The notes under the pieces: model-generated
Seen by the model: only the letters and a program-made list of their open reading frames with translations
What the model was told of the DNA's origin: nothing
Database searches by the model: none
Program-made: the position numbers and the translations under genes
Assembly (NCBI GenBank): GCA_002104985.1
Contig: MCGO01000234.1
Location: 1 to 56,579, forward strand
Direction of reading: 5' to 3'
From: Rhizoclosmatium globosum
Lineage: Eukaryota > Chytridiomycota > Chytridiomycetes > Chytridiales > Chytriomycetaceae
DNA length: 56,579 bases
In this document: one piece after another, positions 1 to 10,327 of the stretch
Layout of the letters: each line of letters opens with the position of its first letter
How positions within the stretch are numbered: position 1 is the first letter of the stretch

Positions 1-2734
1 AGAGTATCATCAGCCCTGATACCTCCTTCCAGAACAGATAAAAAGACAGATCTAATTGTTGAAATTGATTCTTTCCATTTTCCCTTTGTCTGATGTTTTG
101 CCAAATCTATAGACATAAGGCCCATAACAAGTTCACTTATGTGACTATGATATTTCCTAAGTCTTCTGTTTTCTGATGTCAATAACAAAGCAGAACTCTG
201 CAACTTGTTGATATAATCTTCAACACTTGCTTGTATACTCCAGTCAAAACTGGATCCTGGCTTACTTTTTTGATCAATAACTGTGAATGGGTCTCGCACA
301 AGCCGTTCAAATGCTTTTGCTGGTTCAATCAACATTGTGTATTGTGAAGGAAGCATTTGTTCATGAATAGTATTGTAGAAGTGAGCAACCTGTTTCAATA
401 TAATTCCATATCGATAATACTTCCGAGCAGTCTCAATAGGTTTCAAGATTTTAGGAGGAATTACAAAGCCAAAGCCTATTAGTTGTCTCACGTCACGGAC
501 AAGTGCAACTAAAGATTCATCAAAATTCACTTGCAAGATTCCATCTTTTTGATCCAGTTCCATCAGTTTACCAGACTGGAAGCGTTCTTGCAATATATTG
601 CTTTCCAGAGTCTGTTCCACACATGTCACCCATAATGCAAATACATCCTTTTCACTATTTTTTAATGCCTTAAATAATCAGAGGCCATAGCGTCAAAACT
701 ACTGTCATTTGGTGACAATATTTCAGCAGCCTGAGATGCATCATTGATCTAATTCAAGAAAAAATGATACAGCTTACACCAAGGTCACAAACAATGAAAA
801 GTATTACCTTGCAAAGTGCTTGTCGGAACCATATAATTGTTTGGAGATATTGTGAAGATTCAACTTTGTTCCTCTGCCAAATACTTATCAAATCAGTTTC
901 AAATACTTGGTACAAACCCTTATTTCTCCAATTTTTTCCTTATATTCCAAGCCCATTTGCTTTAGATTTACTAGAATTTGTGCAAACAAAGCTTCACGCT
1001 CAGAAGCTAAAGGGAATTAGGCTCAATATATAATCAAATAATACCTACTTAATTTTTTGAAAATCACTTCATGGCATATTAAATCGCCATACTTTTGGAA
1101 TTCCTGAAGCATTTGGTGTGGCTGCGACTGGATAGACACAAAGAGCTGGCTAAGCTTGGCTGCAATCAGCTTTTCAGCTGGAATTAGGGATTTTTTATAT
1201 TGAAGAGCAGATGTCTAAACAGAGTTTTAGACACTTAATTTAATCTCAAGTAATTTTTACTCACCTCCCATTGACTGTTTGTTAGATCAAATGGATCTGT
1301 GTCATTCAGCCAGTGAAGGGAGATTTCAAACTGCACCTCCTTCTTTTCTTCTGGTGCCAACATTGTGCCATCAAATTATGAGATGAGCACAATTTATGAA
1401 GCTTTCACTTTGATTAATATCTCCAAATGGTGAAGGGATCAAACCTCATAAAGTCGGCCAAGAAACTTATTGAGACCAATTGATTCAAATTTGTCTCCTA
1501 ACCAGGGATGAGGGCCAAAGTACGGCCAAAATCGAAAAGTTAATGACATGAGGACATTGTTTATGCGTGTGCAGACTTGTGTTGCTAACTGGAGTTCATC
1601 CTTGACCTCCAACATATGTCAGCTTCAAATTATACCAATTAATTACCTTTGCAAATAATGTTTCATTTGATTTTAGGTTGAGGTGAAGTTTACTGCACAG
1701 AATTTGAATGACATTTTCACACACTACAGACATTAAGCGGTCCATCCGAGGCTGTAGGTACACAGCATACAATTTTTGGCGCCTTCAACCAACAAGTTAT
1801 GAAATTTGAATGCATATTGCATCAAAATTAGTTTTACCATATATCATCAAGGCAATCTTGAATTTTTTCTGCTAAGTCTCCAAGATCCAGCAATGAGATA
1901 GACCTTTTATGATGTTAAGTTAGTCTGTACATGCAAGGAGTAATCAAGCTCTGGCTCACTTTGCATAATCTAGTTCTAGAAAAAGTGTTCTTATTCCGTC
2001 TCTAAAGAAGAGTGATCGCTCGCGTTCGCGTCCCTGTGTCGTGTAAGAAGAATATACATCACTTTTTACCAACCTGACCGCTTTCAGCGCGTCTCTCCCA
2101 AAATTGTATTTCGTCAGAAACGTTTGAAATAGATGTTACATCTAGTTCTGGCGCAGCTGTTGCCCTTCATAGTTAATTATGAAGATTCAGATAACTCTTA
2201 CGTGTGCGACCCGTATCTGCGAGAAGGCATTTATCCAAATCTGTTAACAAACAACGGGCCTTTTCATGAATTTTATATTTTGAATTTCTAATTCGTGTCG
2301 TAAGAATGTGGAAACAATCAAAGTCAGAACTGCACCTCAGAAGCGGGATAAAAACGTCATGAATTACTTGACATAAATTATTTTCAGGCGATGTACGAGC
2401 CAAAGCCGTGACAGCGACATCAGAAGGATCGCTAACTGCGTGACCAGGTTGAAGTTTGGTCAATACGATCGTGTGGGCTGAAAGGTCACTTTGTTCAATA
2501 TTGAGATCAAGATATATCTTCAATTCATTGTTCTAGGTACGTTGAATATTAGCTCTTAGTCTAAGGAACAAGAATTGTCACCTTTTGTTTTGAGATATAA
2601 CACGAACTGATCTGGTTGTTCTCTTCGCTCAAGAATCTCGCGAGCTCGCTGGATTCAAGAAGTTTCGCGATTTCTTTGCGGCCTTTGGTGCTGCCGAGGT
2701 GGATGTCAACGACCTGTTCAATCCAGTCTTCCAT
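1..2734 (-). CDS. DYNC2H1: Cytoplasmic dynein-2 heavy chain, N-terminal part (partial)
   Basis: Motor subunit of retrograde intraflagellar transport in cilia. Only the N-terminal tail (DHC_N1 region) is inside the window; the gene continues past position 1. The reverse complement of 1-600 reads as one uninterrupted exon with blocks typical of dynein-2 tails: VRDVRQLIGFGFVIPPKI, ILKQVAHFYNTI, and ENRRLRKYH followed by MSIDLAK. The start was chosen at 2734 (MEDWIEQVVD); the first exon runs to a GTGACA donor near 2584, and an intron ending ACCTAG near 2535 leads into NNELKIYLDLNIEQ. The next exon (down to about 2173) carries KLQPGHAV and CQVIHDVFIPLL, both matching the family N-terminus. Several short introns follow. 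Its start codon lies 21 bp from the divergent RIC1 start. The family is confident; the exact first exon is less sure. Confidence 0.88.
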
Positions 2735-2755
2735 TTTGAGACTGTTTTTTCCTCA
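2735..2755. promoter_or_regulatory. 21-bp interval between divergent start codons
   Basis: The proposed start codons of the dynein-2 heavy chain (2734, minus) and RIC1 (2756, plus) are separated by only 21 bp. Both 5' untranslated regions and core promoters must therefore lie within the coding sequence of the opposite gene, or the first AUG of one gene lies in an exon not recognised here. No TATA-like motif is visible in the interval. Confidence 0.4.
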
Positions 2756-5700
2756 ATGTTGTTTCCTGACGGCACCGCCAAAAAACTCGCAATGCGCACT
2801 CCAACTGGATCCAACTTCGAACCAGATGATTGGAGATATGATGCGGGCGACAAGATCGTTTCCATGCAACCATCTTTTGACAGGCAATTAGCTGTGGTCG
2901 TCACAACTAAATCACTCTACTTATGGTCGATGCGGGTAAGGGACGAAAAGGATCTCGTTCGAAATCTAACTTTTGTTATCGTAGCCTCTGTTGGTGCTTG
3001 CCAAATGTTTGCGGTCGGAAGTGACACTACGGGAAGACGGTTCGAATGTCAGTATCGTCTGGAAACCTGACTCGTCCATGTTCATCGTCCTTGTAAGGCC
3101 GACTTCTCCTTCATTTGAGCGTAATCATATATTATAGACAGATAAGGGGCTTCTTCACTTCTACGAAGTATTACAAGTTGGCGATGGTATGGATTTAAGT
3201 TTCCGTCAAGAACACCACTTCATATCTGGCTCCGGCGAAGACTCTGGTCGCCAGAGTGTATCTGTCAACTTTAAAATGGCTCTTGAAATCAATACTGGTG
3301 TGCGTTGGTGAGAATATGGTAGTCATTGATTGGTGGTTGACATTAAATCAGTGGCGTCGGTTTATCGGACGAAGTGCTTCTATGCACTCAAGACTCTCCT
3401 TCTATATTATTTCTCGCTTGGTCCGGTATTGTCAATGAATTCGATACCGTCGCGCTCGAGGACCTTGATTTTCTGGATGACTCGGCAACGTCACGTAATA
3501 TCTTGTACAGCAAACTCATTGTCTTACATCATATTAGCTATCAAAAATATGTCTGTAAATGAAGAGATTGGCTTATTTTCTTGGATCAATGAAGCAGGTG
3601 ACGCGTATATTGCTCGAAGGGATCAGTTCGAAGGCGATGAAGACGATGGCAATTGGACCGGTTTATGTGTTCATCGTGGCTCAACGTCTTGTCTCGCATC
3701 ATTGATTTCCTTCAACGAAAGATTTTATCAGGTTGCTATTGGAGATACGTCGTAAGAACTCTGCTTTAGCTACACCATTACCTAATGTTGATCCATAATA
3801 TTAGCGGACGTGTAGTTATATATTCAGTCTCTGAAAATTTTAAAGAAGTGACATTCTCCCACGAATTGACAGTTGATCTGGGACCAAGTAAAAGCTTAAA
3901 TGCTGTGAATTCTATGGATTGGACACAGAATGGACGCATTTTGGCAGTGGGTTGGAAACATGGAGGTCTTGCTATTTGGAGTGTTTTTGGGAAGCTCGTA
4001 TTCCAAACCAAACTTGATGTGGTTGAAGATGATTTGTATAGAATTTATTGTAGAGATGATATACTGACATATTTTGTATAGGAATGTTTTAAATATTGAC
4101 AACTACTTTTTTGGTGTAAGAAACTTGTTCTGGTGTGATGGCGCATTTGAACTAGTCATTCTCTCAACAAGTGACACTGAGAAAGGTTCTTGTTTTGTTT
4201 CCTTTGATGTACTAACAACCATGCAGATATAGCTGTATTGAAGTTTCTCCAGTCGCCACTATTTCACAAGGCAAGCATGGCAAGTAACCTTTGCAACTTG
4301 ACTCTAGATATCTTACAATAGTTTATAGGAAAACATCAGCAGTTCAATTTTGGTTGGAGATGAATGTGTGCTCATCCGAAACCCTGATAGTGATGGATTT
4401 GATGCTGTCAATTTGGAATGGTCTAACTGGGATTCTATTCAAGTTCCAGCCACATATTTAGCTACAAATTGGCCAATCCAGGTTTGATTTATTTTATGTG
4501 TGTGGTTAAAATAATCATCTATTTGTAGTACACAGCTGTCAATTCTGCAGGAAAGCTTATTGCTGTTGCTGGAAAGCATGGATTTGCACTTTATAATGTC
4601 TCCAATAACAGATGGAAGTTATTTGGGATTGCCCAGGAAGAAAGTTTTTCTGTCAATGGTGGCCTTCTTTGGTTTGAAGATTATATAGTTGCTGCTGTTA
4701 AAGAGTGTAAATCTTCAATGTTTCAGGTAGCAACTGTTTGGTTGAGAACTCTCAAATTAACGTTTGTTATGAAACAGATTCGTATTTTTAATTGTGATTT
4801 GAGGTGCCTTCATACTGAGGCTGTTCCGGAGGCTGTGCATTCAATGAGCAGGACTGGATTCACCATCTTATGCTTAATGAACAATTCTGTTCTGAGTCAA
4901 TATTCTATCTGCAATTTAGGTTTAGTGTGTTGCTTTTCTGTAATCATTTAACAAAGTTGAGCAGATAACGACAGCATTCTGTTTACCCTAAATAGCCAAA
5001 AAATGATTAGAGACATTGTAGGCCCACTGCAGTCAGTGCAATCTCTCTTATGGATTGACACACCAAACTCTAAAGTTCAACAAAAAATAATAATATTAAG
5101 CATGGGAAAATTGAGCCTTTTACAGTGGATTGATGGGGTGAGGATGATAAACTTCAGTTCTATAGCTGGCCTATTGAAGAAACTTTTAGAGTGAAGACAA
5201 ATGGGAACACATTGTCTTTGATACCAAAATTGAGTGCTTCTGGTTCTCTCAGCCCAATTTGCATGGCCTGAAAACATCTTTCTGTGCTTATGGGGCAGGT
5301 AGATTGAAGCTGTGGTTTGATGATATTTACACAGCTGACAATGCAGTTTGTGTTGATGATATATCATTTTATCCATTGTGTAAGTTGTTAAACACTGGTT
5401 TGAAATCTCTAACTTTGGTTGTATTAGCAATCATGTTGGAAAGAGGCATTTTTTTTGGGATGGAATCTGGAACATATTCAAATTCAGCTCTTCAATGTGT
5501 TCTTTATCAACCTGATGGAAATGTTTGTCTCAAATCACAATGCATTTTTGGCTGCATATTAATTTTGGCGTTTAGAGCCAGCTACTTCTTGACTCAATTC
5601 TGCAACATTACCTTAGTCAGGGATCACAAGATGTTGCATTTCAATTCATTTCCAATTTTGAAGGATACCGCTATTTTTCACATTCTCTGGAGATGTTGCT

Positions 5701-7193
5701 TCACAAAGTGATTGAGAAAGAAGCAGGTTCAAAATTTGTCATTGACGGTGAGGAACTTACTGTCATGGTCTTGGCTCATGTGTCTTAGGAGGGATCTTGC
5801 CAGTAGTTGTTACATTTTTGAAGCAATTTGGCAACTTCCTTGATATTGTTGCCAATTGTGCCAGAAAGTCTGACATCTCCTTGTGGGAACATCTCTTTCA
5901 TGTTGTTGGTCAGCCTCAAGCGCTTTTGCAGGTTTGTCATTCAGAAAGTTACAATATTAATGAAATTTAAGGAATGCTTGGATATGAAATACTTGGCAAC
6001 AGCAACATCATATTTAATCATTTTGCAGACACTTGATCAAAACTCTGTCAGTGTAGCTGTGAGTATTTGATATATTTGCAATGTTTACTCACGTCTCTTT
6101 CAGTATGCAAAAGCTCTTCTGCAAAAATCTTTGGACCTGAGTGATTGGAAGGTTTGATGTTAACTGTTATAAAATATTCTCAAATTCTTTTAGACTGCCA
6201 AAGAGCTTCTGCGATTCTATAAATCTATTGATGGTATATATTTTTCATTCCTTCAGGCCTTCATTTTCTCATCCTTCATCCGCTCAGAAAATATGACAAA
6301 ATCACTAGTTCACTCTTTTAGCGGCACAAATCCAGGAGTTTTGCTACTTGAAGTGTAAGCAGCTTTGATTGATGTATTCATAATGACATCCAAATTCAGA
6401 TCTCCTGCCAGTGTGTGTCAATCTTCTGATCTTGTATGTTGTCAGAATATTAATTTTCAACTAACAATGGTTATTAGGACTTAGAACTTCTACTTCATCA
6501 TCATTCTCAGAAACTGCTTGCCGAATACAAAGTTCGAGCACTTGGACAATTTTCAGTCCTTCTGTCAAGATCTTTGGGATCATATTTGAAGTCAGAGAGG
6601 TGATAATTGCTTGATTTTTAATGTTGCTCAAGGAAAAGGAGAAGTAGAGACCCAACAAATCATGATTTTGACTGGTCATTTGCCTTTGCAACATCTCATG
6701 TACAATTTAATCTGGCATATCCTGATCATTATGGAGTTGTTCAACATCAAACCAAAATGCCATACCGCAGACGTCAAAGTCTTCCATTGAACTTCAAGCC
6801 AGCCCCTCCTGCATCAGCCATTGCAATGGCCAAAAAACATAGCCCTCTTTCACTTGATATGAGCAAAGTGACGTGCCTGCCTGTTGGTCCTAAATCTGCA
6901 CATCTTGATGAAAGCAGCATTGAAAATGAGTCCAACTTCAATGAAATTAAGTAATGTTAAGTTATCCAATATCATAAGTCTCACACAAACTTGATAGACA
7001 CTTAGCAGAGGAATTGGCTGCAGCTGGATATCTTCCATGGGGACTTCTTTTATTCAGCATATTGTTTGATATCCAAGCAATTGTAAAATTGCTGAGAAAG
7101 GAGCCAAGTCATTATTTTCAATGGGAAATGGTATTGCAGGATAGCTCCTTTGGGTATAGAGAATTGATATCAAAAGTTAATCCATTATTATAG
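2756..7193 (+). CDS. RIC1: RIC1 homologue, subunit of the Rab6/Ypt6 guanine-nucleotide exchange factor
   Basis: RIC1 with RGP1 activates Rab6/Ypt6 at the Golgi. The N-terminus MLFPDGTAKKL matches the family start; a WD40-like beta-propeller follows, spread over many short exons (2756-2935, then exons from about 2985, 3139, 3355 and onward). The C-terminal RIC1 domain is clear at 5780-6060: ILPVVVTFLKQFGNFLDIVANCARKSD, WEHLFHVVGQP and, after an intron, ATSYLIILQTLD. The last exon ends VNPLL at the TAG at 7191-7193. Introns are 45-75 bp GT-AG, for example 5191-5252 and 5523-5575. Near 5137, in a GGGG tract, the reading frame seems to shift between LLQWIDG and DDKLQFYSWPIEETF; this may be a sequencing error, an intron I did not resolve, or a real lesion. 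Confidence 0.85.
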
Positions 7194-8023
7194 ACTGTGA
7201 TGGTGAAATGAAGGTTTTGGGATAAGTCTTATGAATCACAGAATTTTTGAACAAATTAAATAATACCTATTTAAACTTCTAGTTCAGTCAGTGACGACTT
7301 TGTGAATTTATCAAAATTGATGGACAGGCTATTTATGGTGATCTCTTCCAGAAATTGTCAATCATTATTGCTTAACACTACTCACTCGAAAGCGCAATCC
7401 AAGTTTGAATCTGGGGTATAAATCAACAGGGAAGTGTCAACCACTGACAGAGCCAGGTGGCAACAAAGAACAAACACAGAAAGACATATGAGGGTCTCTT
7501 TGAATATTCCTCAATCATCATTTGGCTCAGTGCTGATGTTGTTGATCTCGAAATGTGTTGACGGGAAAGGGATACTTTGGGAAAATGTAGAACAACTTAA
7601 CAGATTAAAACAGATTGTAAGGTCTAAACAGAAGTATTTCCAAAGTTCCTTCACGTTAACGTTGCAGTGTATGTCCCTGTTATGCTGGAAGGATAGCTGG
7701 CCTAAAGATATATAATCCCTTGGTAGATTCTAACTTCAGATAGTGATATAAAAGCTGTTTTCTACTTGAGATTCCATTCTAGCAGTTCAACTCAGCGATG
7801 AAACAGCCTCCAGCATTAATAATGCTTGTGGAGTTGAACACTTCTCAAGGGTTGAAACGCGCTACACGACGTCAACACAATGCCAAGCATTTAGAGAGTT
7901 GTTTGCATCAAATTTTCGGAGGCTTTGTTTTGAGCGTCAATAAGCCGATTTGTGATCTATGTTACCCCATTTTTGAATTTATTACTGTTTGTTGCTGTAT
8001 ATAGCCTGAATTTATCTATAAAC
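7194..8023. other. Intergenic, no recognisable gene
   Basis: AT-rich DNA after RIC1. Only short ORFs with non-ATG or unsupported starts (longest about 93 codons at 7434-7715) with no motif I recognise. It presumably includes the RIC1 3' end. The right edge is the target site of the LINE insertion. Confidence 0.5.
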
Positions 8024-8040
8024 AGGTCTGAGCTTTTATC
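8024..8040. repeat. LINE target-site duplication, left copy (17 bp)
   Basis: AGGTCTGAGCTTTTATC, repeated exactly at 10281-10297 directly after the poly(A) tail. The first A could belong to the tail, making the duplication 16-17 bp. Confidence 0.92.
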
Positions 8041-8043
8041 TCA

Positions 8044-9576
8044 AACACAGACGAGACATGCATTGTGTTTACAGACGGATCCAGAACAACAGAAGCAATG
8101 GGCGCCGGAGGTATATGCACGGAAGGACCCAGTAAAGGAAGAGAGTTTGCAGCAAAAGTTAACGGGTGGGCATCATCCAAACTCCCAGAAGCAATGGCTG
8201 CCATTGCAGCCATGGTTGGGGCCAAAACAGGGAAAACAATCATAAAAATTGATAACGCCTCAGTGGTCCAAGATGGACAAGAACTAGTAGAAACTGGAGG
8301 TTTCATAACTGCAAGGAAACTGATGGAAAAATCTTGCATTACCCAAGTAACCATCATGGCCCAGCTCATACAAGACCTACTCAAAGAAGGGAGACAAATT
8401 GAGTTTGAGAAAGTGACCGGACACTCCAAAACAGAAGGCGACGACAAAGAAGGCAATGATAAAGCAGATACAAACGCCAACAAAGGGAGAACAGCTGAAA
8501 CAATGACCATCAACCTGGAACACCAGAGCATTCTGAGATTCATGGTCGCCACAGAAAACACTGCTATTGAAGGACAAACATGGCAAAGCCTTAAAGAGAT
8601 AGACAAACTAGAAGCATACGTAGCATGGGAACAACAACACGCCTTCCGTCACATTGCAAACCAAATAGAGGAAACAGACCTTGATCTCACATTGACAATA
8701 ATGACATGCGGAAGAAAACCATCAACACCAAGAACCTCCAGGGGAGAATCAGCAGCAATTCACTACAACGTAATGACTGCTCACCACCTGCGCCCAGTGC
8801 AGGCATGCCTCCACCAAAGATTACCCAACGTCCACAAAGACAACACATGCAAAGTATGTATGACAGGCCAGAAAGAAACAGATGAACACGTAATGACGTG
8901 CCCAGCCTTCAAAGAGGAACGAGTTACACTGTTCAGGAACATGATACAGCAAATGGCAGCAATAGCAGATCAAAGGGGAAACAAGAAAACAGGAGGCTGG
9001 AAAACCCCCCTTGAAAACCTAGTCTCGCCATGGTATAATCAACTGGACGGAAGAGATGTAACTAGAACAGAAATAGCCCTGCAGCATAAAATCAACAACT
9101 TCAGAGTGGAAAAAATCCTAGAAGGCATAGTGCCCACAGTGCTCATGGAACTGCTCACTGCACATATAGGTATGAACAAACCACAAGCAAGAACAACTAT
9201 CATCCAGGGAATGAAAACATTAACAGAAGGGGTTAGAGGACTCTGGAAAAAGAGATGTGATATAACAGTAGAATGGGAACAAACAATCGCAGTGCCAAGA
9301 ATAACAAGTGACATGAAAAGAAACCGGAAAAAACCCTCAACAGCAATAACAACGATGGACAGTGAAGAAACAGAGAACAAGGAAATAAACATCCAAGACC
9401 ATAACCAGACACAGGCCCAAACCCAACCTGACACAGGAAACAGAACTACTGAGACAGACGCAGAAGCAACAAACCCCCAAAGCAGAAAGAGGAAACAAAA
9501 CAACCCACCAAAAAAGACAAAAAAAAACCAAGAAAGCACATACCAGCCAAACCCATCACAAAGAGGCAAGAACTAG
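8044..9576 (+). pseudogene. LINE ORF2 3' fragment: RNase H domain and CCHC zinc finger
   Basis: About 510 codons remain open from the truncation point; the endonuclease and reverse transcriptase are missing. The RNase H domain shows its acidic residues in order: FTDGS, the Glu of PEAMAAIAAM, IKIDNASVV, and GNDKAD preceded by KVTGHS. A reverse-transcriptase-type zinc finger follows around 8840-8920 (C-x2-C, then H-x4-C, in CKVCMTGQKETDEHVMTC). The remainder is basic and rich in Gln, Thr and Asn. There is no natural start codon; the frame is simply the surviving end of ORF2. Composition is A-rich on the sense strand, unlike the host genes nearby. Confidence 0.85.
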
Positions 9577-9578
9577 AA

Positions 9579-10064
9579 CAGAGTATACGATGTCTCACAT
9601 GCCAAGATAGAAACGAAGATAATGTAGACCAAAATGGCTATCACGTGTGCAGCCCAAGAATAACACAACGAATGAGAGCCATAAAACTATTCACAGAACA
9701 CAAGAAAGGGACTAAAATACTAAGGCCAGGAATGATTGAAATCTCCAAGACAGCAAGAGACTCATATGAATCAAACACCCCAGTGGAAACAGAATATGTA
9801 GAACCAGCCACAAGGCAGAACAGACAGAAAAACAAGAAAAACATGGATGAAGACAGAGAAAGAATCAAAGAAAGAATTAAACGAAGAAGAGAGAAGCATG
9901 ACCACCGTCGACAACGACGACAACAAGCACCAAAGACCAGAACAGCAAACCAAGAACAAGCAGAAGGAAGAACCACAGAAAACAGACAAGAGGAGACACT
10001 CGACAATTGCAACTTAGAGTGGGAAGCAATGCAGGAAAACGGAGGAGGGGAGGAAATGGAATAA
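9579..10064 (+). pseudogene. LINE ORF2 C-terminal extension in a shifted frame
   Basis: Across the stop at 9574-9576 another frame is open and continues in similar style: CLTCQ followed by GYHVC (a C-x2-C ... H-x-C arrangement at about 9591-9652), then a very basic Lys/Arg/Glu tail ending EEME at 10064. The sequence resembles a continuation of ORF2 separated by a one-base frameshift, but a separate short ORF is possible. Confidence 0.5.
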
Positions 10065-10280
10065 CAAGTGGCCAGGAACAAGTACACTGGGAGAGGGAAG
10101 ACATGGGGGAAGGAAGAGTTGAAGGGGTCGATTTGCTGAAGGAATTGTATATAAAATGCCATTTGGGCGGGCTAGAGCCGTATTGTTGGGGGATGGACTT
10201 GGAAAGCACACCAGTGATTTGTTTTATTCTTAAATAAAGCGAGGCAAGGACCTCTTACTCGAAAAAAAAAAAAAAAAAAA

Positions 10281-10297
10281 AGGTCTGAGCTTTTATC
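10281..10297. repeat. LINE target-site duplication, right copy (17 bp)
   Basis: Exact copy of 8024-8040, directly after the poly(A) tract. Confidence 0.92.
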
Positions 10298-10327
10298 AAT
10301 AAAGAGGGAAAGCGAATTTATTGATAA
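10293..10327. repeat. Inverted repeat at the LINE insertion site
   Basis: Perfect 11-bp arms TTATCAATAAA (10293-10303) and TTTATTGATAA (10317-10327) with a 13-nt loop. The left arm overlaps the target-site duplication, so the LINE went in at the edge of a pre-existing palindrome. Confidence 0.8.

Larger units (their letters stand above)
8041..10280 (+). mobile_element. 5'-truncated non-LTR retrotransposon (LINE) with poly(A) tail
   Basis: The insertion is bounded by a perfect 17-bp target-site duplication. It begins abruptly inside an open frame at the edge of the RNase H domain, which is typical of incomplete reverse transcription, and ends in 19-20 A residues (about 10262-10280). An AATAAA signal lies at about 10232. 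The RNase H plus CCHC layout is that of RNH-bearing LINE clades (Tad/R1/Jockey-like); the clade cannot be fixed without the missing reverse transcriptase. The intact duplication and tail suggest a fairly recent insertion. Confidence 0.92.

Noticed and set aside
9039..9569. 176-codon minus-strand ORF rich in Val, Phe and Cys
   Set aside because: Antisense of the A-rich LINE ORF2; the hydrophobic composition is a by-product of the T-rich complementary strand.
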